Notes under the pieces: generated by a model | Seen by the model: the letters and a program-made list of their open reading frames with translations, nothing else | The model's database searches: none | Told to the model about the DNA's origin: nothing | Translations under genes and position numbers: made by a program | DNA from: CAYZXU01 sp964482535 | GTDB lineage: Bacteria > Desulfobacterota > Desulfobacteria > Desulfobacterales > BuS5 | Direction of reading: 5' to 3' | Length of the DNA: 21,330 nucleotides | Assembly: GCA_964482535.1 (NCBI GenBank) | Contig: CAYZXU010000034.1 | Span: forward strand, 1-21,330 | Shown: piece after piece, positions 1 to 8,378 of the stretch | How positions within the stretch are numbered: the stretch's first letter is position 1 | Layout of the letters: each line of letters begins with the position of its first letter

Positions 1-16
1 AGTAAAGATAAATTTA

Positions 17-1243
17 ATGCCGGTATTTGAATATACAGCTTTGGATATTAAAGGAAAAAAGCTTTCAGGAATAATTGATGCTGAAAGCCCTTTTGCAGCT
101 CGTCAAAAGATCCGCCAATCAAAGAATTTTCCAGTTGCAGTAAAAGAAGTTCATGATGAAATTGCAAAAAAAGATGCTGGTAAATTCATGTCAATACCTG
201 TTTTTAACAGTGTAAAGCCTGCTGAAATTTCTGTTATGACGAGACAGCTTGCGACCCTTCTGGGGTCAGGATTTCCTCTTGTATCCGCACTTGACTCTTT
301 AATCCCACAGACAGGTTCCAAACCATTAAAAAAAATTCTGGCGGGAATTAAAGATTCAATAGTTGAAGGAAACAGCTTTGCCGGTGCATTGTCCCAGTAT
401 CCCAAAACATTTCCTGCTCTTTATATAAACATGGTAAAGGCAGGGGAAACTTCAGGAACTTTAGAGACAACGCTGGAAAGGCTGGCTGAAACGGCTGAAA
501 AGCAACAGGCATTAAATAATAGAATTAAAACAGCCCTTGCTTATCCTGTTTTAATGTCGTTTATAGGTGGATTGGTACTTTTTCTGCTACTGGCATTTAT
601 TGTTCCAAATATAACAAAAATTTTTTCTGATATGAATCAGGTGCTTCCGGTTCCAACGAGGTTTCTTATAGCTACAAGTGATTTTTTTAAATCATTCTGG
701 TGGATTATTTTTATATTTTTAGGTGGATTATGGGCAGCCAAACATACCATTGAAAAAACCCATAATGGACGTAGAACTCTGGATAAGGCAAAACTTTATT
801 TGCCTGGCGTAGGTTCCTTGATAAAAAAGCTCTCTGTGGCCAGATTCGCCAGGACACTGGGTTCACTTCTTGAAAATGGAGTTTCCATGCTTGTTGCCCT
901 GGAGACTGTTAAAAATATTGTGGGAAATCTATTGATATCCGAAGCTATTGAAAATGCGGCCCAGGAAGTTGCAAAGGGTCAGGGACTTGGAGTATCATTA
1001 TCATCATCGGGCTTTTTCCCATCGCTTTCTGTTCAGATGATTCAGGTTGGTGAACAGAGCGGTGCACTTGAAAATATGCTGAACAAGATAGCAGATATTT
1101 ATGAAAACGAAGTCGAATCAACAATTATGGGCATGACATCGTTGCTGGAGCCTGTAATGATTTTAATCATGGGTGTTGTGGTTGGCCTGATTGTTCTTGC
1201 TATATGTCTCCCTATCTTTGAGATGAACCAGCTTGTAATGTAA
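17..1243 (+). CDS. gspF: Type II secretion inner-membrane platform protein GspF
   Basis: GspF is the polytopic inner-membrane platform protein of the type II secretion system. It couples the GspE ATPase to assembly of the periplasmic pseudopilus. The 408-residue protein has the usual family length and the typical start MPVFEYTALD. It carries two T2SSF domains, at about residues 70-193 and 273-395. Three hydrophobic segments are visible, near 175-198, 222-243 and 378-402, which is the standard GspF/PilC topology. The repeated motif around GE(T/Q)SG(T/A)LE occurs in both domains (residues about 142-149 and 346-353). The gene begins 16 bases into the window, so its upstream neighbour and promoter cannot be seen, and no clear Shine-Dalgarno is visible. 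gspG follows after 55 bases. The call is secure from fold, length and context. Confidence 0.96.
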   Translation: MPVFEYTALDIKGKKLSGIIDAESPFAARQKIRQSKNFPVAVKEVHDEIAKKDAGKFMSIPVFNSVKPAEISVMTRQLATLLGSGFPLVSALDSLIPQTGSKPLKKILAGIKDSIVEGNSFAGALSQYPKTFPALYINMVKAGETSGTLETTLERLAETAEKQQALNNRIKTALAYPVLMSFIGGLVLFLLLAFIVPNITKIFSDMNQVLPVPTRFLIATSDFFKSFWWIIFIFLGGLWAAKHTIEKTHNGRRTLDKAKLYLPGVGSLIKKLSVARFARTLGSLLENGVSMLVALETVKNIVGNLLISEAIENAAQEVAKGQGLGVSLSSSGFFPSLSVQMIQVGEQSGALENMLNKIADIYENEVESTIMGMTSLLEPVMILIMGVVVGLIVLAICLPIFEMNQLVM

Positions 1244-1287
1244 CCTGAAATCTGCATGAAATTATGAAAAGGGTGTTTTAAGAAAAT

Positions 1288-1291
1288 GGAG
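1288..1291 (+). promoter_or_regulatory. Shine-Dalgarno GGAG for gspG
   Basis: A GGAG core lies 7 bases before the ATG at 1299, followed by a run of eight A. It supports the chosen gspG start. Confidence 0.6.
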
Positions 1292-1298
1292 AAAAAAA

Positions 1299-1754
1299 AT
1301 GAATAAAAAAAAATATGATATTTTTTTAAACAGCCATGGTTTTACATTAATTGAACTTATGGTGGTGATTGTAATACTTGGCATACTGGCGGGACTTATT
1401 GTGCCCAAAATTATTGGAAGGCCTGATGAGGCAAAACAGCTTAAGGCAAAAATGCAGATTGAGAGCCTTGAGACTGCTTTGAAACTTTACAGATTAGATA
1501 CCGGCATGTATCCAGATACAGAGCAGGGGCTTGTTGCTCTTGTTGCTCTGCCTGACACAGGCAATGTCCCAAAGAAATGGCGGAAAGGAGGTTATCTTGA
1601 TAAGGGAAAACTTCCAAAGGACCCCTGGGGGAATGAGTTCATATATCTTTCCCCTGGCGCAAATGGCGATTATGACATAATCTCATACGGAGCAGACGGT
1701 GTGTCCGGCGGTGAAGATAAAAATATGGATATTAACAGCTGGGAAATTGAATAA
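1299..1754 (+). CDS. gspG: Major pseudopilin GspG
   Basis: GspG is the major pseudopilin, the subunit that polymerises into the periplasmic pseudopilus that pushes substrate through the secretin. The 151-residue precursor has a 14-residue basic leader ending in Gly. The prepilin peptidase site G14/F15 follows (HG-FTLIELM), with the conserved Glu at +5 (E19) and a hydrophobic helix to about residue 38. The C-terminal part matches the GspG family closely. It has the TEQGL segment near 74-78, a DPWGN motif near 108-112, and an acidic loop GGEDKNMDI at 137-145, the region that binds calcium in characterised homologues. Cleavage needs a GspO/PilD peptidase, which is not in this window. A GGAG precedes the start. 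An A9 run lies in codons 3-6. Identification is very secure. Confidence 0.97.
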   Translation: MNKKKYDIFLNSHGFTLIELMVVIVILGILAGLIVPKIIGRPDEAKQLKAKMQIESLETALKLYRLDTGMYPDTEQGLVALVALPDTGNVPKKWRKGGYLDKGKLPKDPWGNEFIYLSPGANGDYDIISYGADGVSGGEDKNMDINSWEIE

Positions 1755-1758
1755 TTCC

Positions 1759-1762
1759 GGAG
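1759..1762 (+). promoter_or_regulatory. Shine-Dalgarno GGAG deciding the gspH start
   Basis: GGAG lies 5 bases before ATG 1768 and just after the gspG stop. It favours this start over an in-frame start at 1699 that would lie inside gspG and would place an implausible leader before the prepilin cleavage site. Confidence 0.65.
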
Positions 1763-1767
1763 AAGGG

Positions 1768-2292
1768 ATGCATGATGGCAGGAAAATAAAAAACAGTTTT
1801 GGATTTACTCTTATAGAGCTTATAATTGTAATTTCTCTTATTAGCATCATGCTCTTTTTTGCTGTTCCAAAATTTCAAACCGGACTGTTTGTAAATAATA
1901 TGAATAAAACATTGCGCTGGCTTATGCTGAAAACTCAAAGCATGAGAGAGGCTGCAGTGTTTGATCAGAAGCTTTGTGTTCTTCATATTAATCTGGATTC
2001 GGGTTTTTTGTGGGTAACCGATGAATTAATGGACATGGAAACACAAAAAAAAGCGAAAAAAAAAGGGTTCATGCTATTTGATGATGTTAAAATTGATGAT
2101 GTTGAGTATCCTGATAATCTGAAGATTTCAACCGGAACGGCAGATATATGTTTTTATAAAAAAGGATACTCCGACAATGCCCTGATACATCTTGAAGATT
2201 CAGACAACCAGCGATTTACCCTGCATATAAGACCTTTTCTTTCGAAGATCAAGCTTTATGAAAAATATTTTAAATTTGATGAATTACCCTGA
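1768..2292 (+). CDS. gspH: Minor pseudopilin GspH
   Basis: GspH is a minor pseudopilin of the T2SS, thought to sit near the tip of the pseudopilus with GspI, J and K. From ATG 1768 the protein has 174 residues. A short basic leader (residues 1-12) ends in G12, followed by F13 and the prepilin motif FTLIEL with Glu at +5 (E17). A hydrophobic helix extends to about residue 35. The rest is poorly conserved, as is usual for GspH, but length and position directly after gspG fit. The reading frame is open back to 1699 inside gspG. The Shine-Dalgarno and a normal leader length argue for 1768. An Ala/Lys stretch near residues 93-101 is encoded by A8 and A9 runs. The family (type IV pilin-like) is certain; the H assignment rests on position and size. 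Confidence 0.9.
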   Translation: MHDGRKIKNSFGFTLIELIIVISLISIMLFFAVPKFQTGLFVNNMNKTLRWLMLKTQSMREAAVFDQKLCVLHINLDSGFLWVTDELMDMETQKKAKKKGFMLFDDVKIDDVEYPDNLKISTGTADICFYKKGYSDNALIHLEDSDNQRFTLHIRPFLSKIKLYEKYFKFDELP

Positions 2293-2311
2293 ACTTTAAT
2301 AAAATTATTAT

Positions 2312-2728
2312 ATGAAAAAAACTATTAAACCAAATTTTTTTTTATATTTAAAGTCATCATGTTCAGGGTTTACACTCCTTGAAATAATGGCTGCTGTTTC
2401 GATTCTGGCAATTGTTCTGGTCAGCGTATATAAAATGTATGCCCAGAGCATAAGCATGAGTCATGATACAAAATTTTACGCAACCGCCCCTTTTCTGGCA
2501 AAAGAGAAGCTGGTGGATATTATGGAAAAAACCATGGATAACATTGGTGAAGATTCCGGAGACTTCGGGGAAGATTTTACCGGTTACACATGGCGGGTTA
2601 GAATAGATGAAGTTGAATCCGAAACACTTGGGGCAGTGGCCGATGATTTTAAAAAGATAACATTAACTGTAAGTTTTAATGACAGATACGATTATAATGT
2701 GAAAACTTGTTTATTTTTCAGAAATTAA
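2312..2728 (+). CDS. gspI: Minor pseudopilin GspI
   Basis: GspI is a minor pseudopilin that forms the pseudopilus tip complex with GspJ and GspK and is thought to start its assembly. The 138-residue protein has a 19-residue basic leader ending in SCSG, a G19/F20 prepilin peptidase site, and the motif FTLLEIM with Glu at +5 (E24). A hydrophobic helix reaches about residue 40. The segment ATAPFLAKEKL near residues 59-69 is typical of GspI, where a conserved A(x)nLA(x)EKL region follows the helix. A C-terminal Trp-Arg-Val strand (YTWRVRI, about 94-100) is also characteristic. The start lies 19 bases after gspH and no strong Shine-Dalgarno is seen. Identification is secure from motif, length and neighbours. 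Confidence 0.93.
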   Translation: MKKTIKPNFFLYLKSSCSGFTLLEIMAAVSILAIVLVSVYKMYAQSISMSHDTKFYATAPFLAKEKLVDIMEKTMDNIGEDSGDFGEDFTGYTWRVRIDEVESETLGAVADDFKKITLTVSFNDRYDYNVKTCLFFRN

Positions 2729-2787
2729 AACGCATATATTTTTTCCACAGCAATTTTTTTTTTAAGTATTTTGGCAACTATACCGAT

Positions 2788-3477
2788 GTGCAAACCGGCG
2801 GGCTTAAAAAAAAATATGGTTTTACCCTTGTGGAGATTATGATTGCAATTTTTATTTTTTCCATTGTTATTACAACTGTTTTTGGCTCATATAATTTTTT
2901 ATTTTCAAGTTCCGAAAAAATTAATGATAATATATTATTATCTGAAATGGGAAGCTGTTGCTTAAGCCGTATGATTGATGACTTTGAATCAATACAGGTC
3001 TTTCTTCCGCCCGAATATTATTTTGATGATTCCGATGAAAAATCTGATCCCTACAGGATTGAAGGCAAAAATAATGTTTTTGATTCAAAAGCTTTTTCCA
3101 GGATAAGGTTTGCGTCTCTTGCACATATATCTTTTGGCAAAAATGTTCAGGAAGGTATAGCTGAAATTATATATTATATTAAGCCCTCATATGAAGGGGA
3201 CAGCTATGAATTAAAAAGATCAGACAGACTCTACCCCTTTAAACCATTTAAAGAAGAAAACACAGATCCTGTCCTGTGCGAAAATATTAAAAGTTTTAAA
3301 CTTAAGTATTACGATAAGGACGGCGATGAATATGACCTTTGGGATTCGGAATCAGATAATTTTGGATATGCAACACCTGCTGAAATCAGCATTAAACTTG
3401 GGCTTGAAAAAAATTCAAACCCCATGCTCTTTGAAACCAGGGTAAAGCTGCACATAAACAGGGCAAAGAAAGAATGA
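2788..3477 (+). CDS. gspJ: Minor pseudopilin GspJ
   Basis: GspJ is a minor pseudopilin of the tip complex (I-J-K). The motif KKKYG-FTLVEIMIA gives a clear prepilin cleavage site and Glu at +5, followed by a hydrophobic helix. The body of about 200 residues fits GspJ, including the late segment with IKSFKLKYYD and a Glu/Asp-rich loop before EISIKLGLE. The start is uncertain. GTG 2788 gives 229 residues with a normal 11-residue leader and is used here. The frame is also open from TTG 2707, which would overlap gspI by 22 bases and add 27 residues rich in Phe, partly encoded by a T10 run. Neither start has a good Shine-Dalgarno. The stop overlaps the gspK start by 4 bases (ATGA), a sign of translational coupling. 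Confidence 0.9.
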   Translation: MQTGGLKKKYGFTLVEIMIAIFIFSIVITTVFGSYNFLFSSSEKINDNILLSEMGSCCLSRMIDDFESIQVFLPPEYYFDDSDEKSDPYRIEGKNNVFDSKAFSRIRFASLAHISFGKNVQEGIAEIIYYIKPSYEGDSYELKRSDRLYPFKPFKEENTDPVLCENIKSFKLKYYDKDGDEYDLWDSESDNFGYATPAEISIKLGLEKNSNPMLFETRVKLHINRAKKE

Positions 3478-4547
3478 AGCGCATTGGGAACAACAAAGGG
3501 GTAGCCCTCCTTGTTACCCTGGTAATCATTACTGTTCTGGTGACCGCTGCCCTTGAACTAAACAGAAATGTAAGGTTGGCCCTGTTTTCATCTGCGGCAA
3601 AACGTGATAAAGGGATTCTTACAGGCATGGCATTATCAGGCATAAACATTGCATGTGCTATTTTGGTAAAAGACAAGATAGATTCGGATTTGGATTCTCT
3701 GCAAGAGGACTGGGCTAATCCTGAAATAATAGAGCAGGTTGTTAAGGAGATTATTCCCTTTAAGGATGGCGAACTTAAGATTGTAATAAGCGATGAGCTT
3801 GGCAAGATTCAGGCAAATGCAATTGTATCCTTCCCTGATGGAACTGATTTTAATAATAAACAGCTATTTATGTGGGAACGTTTTTTGGAAAATTTTGTTT
3901 CTGAAGACGAAATATACGGCAAGGTTGAGCCGGCTTCTATAATTAATTCATTAAAAGACTGGATAGATTCAGGAGATGATGATGCCATAACAGGTTTAAC
4001 AGGAGCAGAAACCTATTATTATCAGAGCCTTGAGTCTCCTTACACATGTGGCAATGGACCTGTGCATCACCTCGCTGAACTGCTTCTTGTAAAAAACATA
4101 AAGCCTGAACTTTTTTATGGCACAGAGGAGTTCCCCGGGATGTCAAATTATCTGACTGTTTTCGGGGTATCCGACACAGGAGGAAACACTTTTTCTTATA
4201 ATGGAAAAATAAATATCAATACTGCTTCTTTACCGGTTCTTGCCGCTATCCTGCCTGAAGAGAATAAAGACCTTGCTGAGGCAATTTATGAGTACCGTAT
4301 GGCAATAGCTGATGAAGGTGTGTATATTAACGACCTTTCCGAAGTTATATGGTACAGGCAGGTTCCCGGGTGCGGTGATTTGAATATTGATGAGGATCTT
4401 ATTAAAATTGCCAGTGACATATTCAGGATAGAGGCTCATGCAAAATTTCATGGGGCAGAAAGATTAATAACTGCAGTTGTTAAAAGAGAAAAAGATGTTG
4501 AAACAGGAAAATGGAAGTGCTTTGTTTTACGACAATATTTTGACTAA
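3474..4547 (+). CDS. gspK: Minor pseudopilin GspK
   Basis: GspK is the large minor pseudopilin that caps the pseudopilus tip. The 357-residue protein starts with a short basic leader MKRIGNNKG, a cleavage site G9/V10, and a hydrophobic segment VALLVTLVIITVLV. As in other GspK proteins, position +5 of the mature protein is not Glu (here Val), which fits a subunit sitting on top of the filament. It is about twice the size of the other pseudopilins, as expected for the extra helical domain. A segment INTASLPVLAAIL near residues 245-257 resembles the helix-hairpin-helix-like part of the T2SSK family. The gene overlaps gspJ by 4 bases and is followed by gspL after 21 bases. Identification is secure. 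Confidence 0.95.
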   Translation: MKRIGNNKGVALLVTLVIITVLVTAALELNRNVRLALFSSAAKRDKGILTGMALSGINIACAILVKDKIDSDLDSLQEDWANPEIIEQVVKEIIPFKDGELKIVISDELGKIQANAIVSFPDGTDFNNKQLFMWERFLENFVSEDEIYGKVEPASIINSLKDWIDSGDDDAITGLTGAETYYYQSLESPYTCGNGPVHHLAELLLVKNIKPELFYGTEEFPGMSNYLTVFGVSDTGGNTFSYNGKININTASLPVLAAILPEENKDLAEAIYEYRMAIADEGVYINDLSEVIWYRQVPGCGDLNIDEDLIKIASDIFRIEAHAKFHGAERLITAVVKREKDVETGKWKCFVLRQYFD

Positions 4548-4568
4548 AAAAATAACTTTTTATAAATT

Positions 4569-6041
4569 ATGAGCAGAAAAATTTTAGGGTTGGATATTAG
4601 CGGCGATTCTGTATCCGCAGTGCTGGTTAAAAGCAGCATGAATGAAAACAGGATAGAAATGTCTGAATATTTCAGCATATCTGAAGCTGAAGATATCAAT
4701 GATTTTATAATTTCATCAATCAAAAAAATTATTGATAAAAATGATCTTTCAGAAAGCGCTTATGTTGTTTCCCTGCCAGCAGATATTTTGTTTTTTAGAA
4801 ATATAAACGTACCACTGAAAAAAGAAAAAAAGATAAGGCAGATTCTCCCTTTTGAACTTGAACCGATGCTGCCTTTCCCTGTGGGTGACCTTGAAACAGT
4901 TTTTAAAATGGTTGCATTGCCGGAAAAAACCAGGGGCTCAAACCTTCTCACAGCATCAATAAAAAAATCCGATTTAAATAATTATCTCGACATTCTTACC
5001 TCTCTTAATATCGAACCTGACGTGATTGTGCCTGGCGGATATTCAGCATGCGCATGCATAGCTGGAAAGTCTGATATATCGGAAAAACCGGTTTTGGCTT
5101 ATATAGAAAAAAAAAGCATCACAATTTTTATCATTGCTTACAGCGAGGTATGCCTTATACGTTCAATACCTGTGGTATCAGCTGATTTGTTAAATCCTTC
5201 TACCATAAGCTCTAATATTAAACACACGGTTTACGGGTTTGAAGAAAAATTTCATACTGATTTTTATCCATCCAAATTATTTATTACAGGCAGCGGTCTC
5301 GGTGAAATATCTGATAACTGCATTGAGAAAGAGTTGGAACGTATTCTCGATGTGCCGGTTGAACGGACTGATTTTGCGGGTATTTCAGGTGAAAATACGC
5401 ATCTTGATGTGAAAAAATCTGAAACCTGCGTATGGCAGCCATGCTATATGGATGAAGCCCTTGCTATTGGTATGAACAAGATTCAAGGAGCAAACGGATT
5501 AAATTTTAGCCAGCGCTCTTTTGCCGCAAAAAAATTCTGGGTGCAAAATAAAAAGAATTTTATCAGAACCGGTGTTTTTTTAATGCTTGTAATACTGTTT
5601 GCAGGCTTTAATTTTTTTATGGACTCCTATTCCTTGAATAAAAAGCTGTCCAATTTTAACAATCGGATAAACGAAATATTTACCTCTACATTTCCCGATG
5701 TAAAAAGAATAGTCGATCCACTGCAGCAGATGATAGTCAAAATCAATGAAGCAAAGAAAAAATCTTTGTCTTTAAGTGAAACAGGTTCGAATATCAGGGC
5801 TGTCGACATCTTGTATAATATCAGCGAGCTTATACCGGACGGCACTGATATTGCTGTCTCAAGACTTGTAATAAGTCCGGACAGTATATTGATTTCAGGG
5901 AAAACAGATACCTTTAATTCTGTTGACAGTATAAAAAACGGTCTTGATAAAGCTGAAATTTTTAAAACAGTTATAATAAGTTCCACCAGCAAGGATAAAA
6001 ATGGAATCAATATAAATTTTAAATTAAAGATTGAATTATGA
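4569..6041 (+). CDS. gspL: Inner-membrane platform protein GspL
   Basis: GspL is a bitopic inner-membrane protein that recruits the GspE ATPase through its cytoplasmic domain and contacts GspM and the pseudopilus in the periplasm. The 490-residue protein begins with an actin/PilM-like (ASKHA) fold: the start LGLDISGDSVSAVLV is the first phosphate-loop-like strand pair, and a PFELEPMLPFP segment near 96-106 is typical of PilM/GspL. A single transmembrane helix lies near residues 333-352. It is followed by a periplasmic ferredoxin-like/PilN-like domain, including LYNISELIPDGTDIAVSRL at about 416-434. The start follows gspK by 21 bases and the stop overlaps gspM by 4 bases (ATGA). It is longer than many enterobacterial GspL proteins (about 400), but the layout is complete. 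Confidence 0.93.
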   Translation: MSRKILGLDISGDSVSAVLVKSSMNENRIEMSEYFSISEAEDINDFIISSIKKIIDKNDLSESAYVVSLPADILFFRNINVPLKKEKKIRQILPFELEPMLPFPVGDLETVFKMVALPEKTRGSNLLTASIKKSDLNNYLDILTSLNIEPDVIVPGGYSACACIAGKSDISEKPVLAYIEKKSITIFIIAYSEVCLIRSIPVVSADLLNPSTISSNIKHTVYGFEEKFHTDFYPSKLFITGSGLGEISDNCIEKELERILDVPVERTDFAGISGENTHLDVKKSETCVWQPCYMDEALAIGMNKIQGANGLNFSQRSFAAKKFWVQNKKNFIRTGVFLMLVILFAGFNFFMDSYSLNKKLSNFNNRINEIFTSTFPDVKRIVDPLQQMIVKINEAKKKSLSLSETGSNIRAVDILYNISELIPDGTDIAVSRLVISPDSILISGKTDTFNSVDSIKNGLDKAEIFKTVIISSTSKDKNGININFKLKIEL

Positions 6042-6559
6042 AATTAAAAAAGCGTGAAAAAAATTTAATTTATCTCGTTGCTGGTTTTATCTCCCTGATT
6101 ATTATCTCAATGTTTGTTGTTACACCTGTTATGGAAAGCAGGGAGCGATTAGAAAGAGTTGTAAAGGTTAAAGCCGGAATTATTGAAAAAATGATAGAAA
6201 AGAAAAAAGAATATAATTCCATTATCAAGGAATCCAAGGAGCTGAAAGGAAAATTTACAAAAAGAGATAAGGGGTTTACTCTTTTTTCTTTTCTTGACAG
6301 ACTTTCAGGTGAAACAGGAATTAAAGATAATATTGCTTATATGAAACCTTCTACTTCTTCCATAAAAGGGAGCGCAAAAAAGATAATTTCCGTTGAGATT
6401 AAGCTCCAGGGTATAAATATAAAGCAGTTGGTATCCTATCTTTACAAAATTGAAACATCAAAAAATATTCTTTTTGTAAGAAGACTGTCAATTTCAAAGT
6501 CCGGGAGCCAAAAAGAATATATCAGCGCTGTTATGCAGGTGGAAACTTTTGAAACTTAA
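6038..6559 (+). CDS. gspM: Inner-membrane platform protein GspM
   Basis: GspM is the small bitopic platform protein that pairs with GspL. The 173-residue protein has a short basic cytoplasmic N-terminus (MKLKKREKN), one transmembrane helix near residues 10-31, a charged, probably coiled-coil stretch (about 35-75), and a periplasmic domain of about 90 residues. That domain has the alternating pattern of the ferredoxin-like GspM/PilO fold (VEIKLQGINIKQLVSYLYKIE near 115-135 aligns with the PilO-like helix after a strand). Sequence conservation in this family is low, so the call relies on topology, length and the position between gspL and gspN. It overlaps gspL by 4 bases and gspN by 11. Confidence 0.88.
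   Translation: MKLKKREKNLIYLVAGFISLIIISMFVVTPVMESRERLERVVKVKAGIIEKMIEKKKEYNSIIKESKELKGKFTKRDKGFTLFSFLDRLSGETGIKDNIAYMKPSTSSIKGSAKKIISVEIKLQGINIKQLVSYLYKIETSKNILFVRRLSISKSGSQKEYISAVMQVETFET
6537..6542 (+). promoter_or_regulatory. Shine-Dalgarno AGGTGG deciding the TTG start of gspN
   Basis: AGGTGG lies 6 bases before TTG 6549, inside the end of gspM. It supports a TTG start with an 11-base overlap. The next in-frame ATG is far into the protein, beyond the transmembrane helix. Confidence 0.6.
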
Positions 6560-7427
6560 ATTACCTTTATATATTGCAGCCTTTATATTGACTGCTGTTT
6601 TTTGTATATATTATCTTTTTCCTTCAGAAGCTCTGGAAAAATTTTTGGCATTAAAGGTCAGCAGTATAGATTCAGAGTTAGATATCAAGATTGAAAAGAC
6701 AGCGTTGTCTTTTCCTTTGGGAATAAGTTTTAACGACCTTGATTTATTTTATAAAAACGATAAGTTGATCAGTCTTGACAAGATAACTGTGTTTCCTGAA
6801 ATTTTTTCTATTCTGGGGCAAAAACCGGCTTTTAAGTTTAAGGGGTATACTTGCGGCGGGGTTGTTTCGGGGCGGGTAAACATGAATAAAGGAAAACCGG
6901 TTGTTTTTATAGATACAAGCATGAATGATATCCGTATAGAAGATATTGATGGTATTTATCTGTTGATGGATGAAAAAATAGCCGAAATACTGGCCGGAAT
7001 CCTCGATGGTAAAGCTGAATTCAGATTAAAAAACGGAATTGTAAATTATGCAAATGCAAATGTTTGTTTTTCTGACTGTTCAATTAAGCTTATGGAGCCG
7101 TTTTTAGATCTGTTTTCAATAGGACAAAATCTTTCTTTCAGCAATATCAGTACCGATTTAACAATGAATAACCAAAAGCTCAAGATTAAAGAATTCATTA
7201 TAAACTCTGATAAAATCGAAGCCAGAGTTTCAGGTTCTGTGATAATAAAAAAACCTGTGGCAGAGAGTCTGTTAAATTTAAACGGAAAAATAAAACCCTG
7301 CCTGTCATTTATTTTGGAGCTGGAAAAGAGTTATCCTTTTATAAGTTTTTTTAAAAAAAATGGACGCATAACCTTGCCTTTAAAGATTGACGGCACAGTG
7401 AATCAACCGGGCTTTTCCCTGATGTAA
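6549..7427 (+). CDS. gspN: T2SS accessory protein GspN (AsmA-like, delta/Leptospira type)
   Basis: This 292-residue protein has one N-terminal transmembrane helix (about 5-22) and a long periplasmic part rich in beta strands. The pattern resembles AsmA-like proteins and the GspN type known from Leptospira and delta-proteobacteria: a segment on an inner strand pair (DIKIEKTALSFPLGISFNDL, about 45-64), a mid-region with LAGILDGKAEFRLKNG (about 147-162), and a C-terminal part with LKIKEFIINSDKIEARVSG (about 214-232) and LNGKIKP. GspN is an accessory T2SS part whose exact role is unclear and which many systems lack. The start is TTG, supported by an AGGTGG. Position between gspM and gspC matches the canonical order M-N followed by the rotated C-D-E group. 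Family call is fairly sure; function beyond T2SS association is not. Confidence 0.82.
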   Translation: MKLKLPLYIAAFILTAVFCIYYLFPSEALEKFLALKVSSIDSELDIKIEKTALSFPLGISFNDLDLFYKNDKLISLDKITVFPEIFSILGQKPAFKFKGYTCGGVVSGRVNMNKGKPVVFIDTSMNDIRIEDIDGIYLLMDEKIAEILAGILDGKAEFRLKNGIVNYANANVCFSDCSIKLMEPFLDLFSIGQNLSFSNISTDLTMNNQKLKIKEFIINSDKIEARVSGSVIIKKPVAESLLNLNGKIKPCLSFILELEKSYPFISFFKKNGRITLPLKIDGTVNQPGFSLM

Positions 7428-7444
7428 ACGTTGTGTTTTTTATT

Positions 7445-8293
7445 ATGATTAAAAAATATTTTATAATTGCAAATATGATTTTAATAGCTGCCTCCGTTTT
7501 TTTTTGTGTAAGGGCTTTTTATAAAATTGCTGAACAAAAAGTCATAGACACCTCTTTTATACTAACAACAGACAGGGCAGACGAGGCGCCTTATAAAGAG
7601 AAAGAGATTAAACCGTTTTCTTATTATAATATAATCGTTGACCGGGATTTTTTTAAAACCAGTAAAGATACAGGAATAGATGAAAATCTGCATGAGGCTT
7701 ATCTTGACACATTGAAACAGACCGGTTTAAACTTGAAACTATGGGGAACGGTTACAGGTCCGGCAGATAATACCTGTGCTATTATAGAAGAAGCCGGATC
7801 AAGGCAGCAGAATCTTTTCAAAATTGGAGATAAAATCAAGGATGCAACCCTGAAAAGAATATTAAAAGACAGGGTTGTGTTAAGTGTAAACGGTCAAGAT
7901 GAAATTCTGGAACTGGAAAAAAATGGCAGCGGGGGCAAAAACAGTTTTAAAAAAAAATCAAGATCGACATTTTCAAGAAAAATATCCTTAAAACGAAGTG
8001 ATGTGGAAAATGCTGTTAAGGATATTAATGCTCTTATGAAACAGGCTAAAATCCAACCGCATTTTAAAGACGGCAAAGCTGACGGCATGGTTTTGTCAGG
8101 CATAAAAAGAGGGTCAATCTTCAGTAAAATGAGCTTGAGAAACGGTGATGTTATAGTAGGCGTTGACGGCAGTGAAATAGAATCAGTTGATGATGCCATG
8201 CGATTATACTCAAAGCTGAAATCATCATCTGAAGTTCAGGTTCAGCTCAAACGAAGGGGCAGACTAAGAGAGTTTAATTATTCAATTAAATGA
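7445..8293 (+). CDS. gspC: T2SS inner-membrane clamp protein GspC with PDZ domain
   Basis: GspC links the inner-membrane platform to the outer-membrane secretin and helps choose substrates. From ATG 7445 it has 282 residues: one N-terminal transmembrane helix (about 5-23), a proline/charged linker, and the homology region at about 95-155 (LNLKLWGTVTG, then a strand pattern with FKIGDKIKDATLKRILKDRV). A Lys/Ser-rich linker leads to a C-terminal PDZ domain at about 208-278 (GMVLSGIKRGSIFSKMSLRNGDVIVGVDG). This is the complete T2SSC layout of the PDZ-bearing class. An in-frame GTG at 7433 would add four residues; neither start has a clear Shine-Dalgarno. It follows gspN by 17 bases and is next to its partner gspD, as in most T2SS operons. 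Confidence 0.93.
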   Translation: MIKKYFIIANMILIAASVFFCVRAFYKIAEQKVIDTSFILTTDRADEAPYKEKEIKPFSYYNIIVDRDFFKTSKDTGIDENLHEAYLDTLKQTGLNLKLWGTVTGPADNTCAIIEEAGSRQQNLFKIGDKIKDATLKRILKDRVVLSVNGQDEILELEKNGSGGKNSFKKKSRSTFSRKISLKRSDVENAVKDINALMKQAKIQPHFKDGKADGMVLSGIKRGSIFSKMSLRNGDVIVGVDGSEIESVDDAMRLYSKLKSSSEVQVQLKRRGRLREFNYSIK

Positions 8294-8378
8294 TAATGAA
8301 TTCATCTTTCATTATTTGCAGCAAACTGAAATAGTAATATTTTTTTTAAACCGTAAACCACTTTTAAATGGTAACATA

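Noticed and set aside
1699..1767. Upstream in-frame extension of gspH into gspG.
   Set aside because: The Shine-Dalgarno at 1759 and normal prepilin leader length support ATG 1768.
2921..3124. Minus-strand open frames within the pseudopilin genes.
   Set aside because: They are short, lack ribosome sites, and overlap conserved pseudopilin coding sequence.
8316..8378. Upstream TTG extension of gspD.
   Set aside because: It would place 21 residues before a clear signal peptide that starts at ATG 8379.
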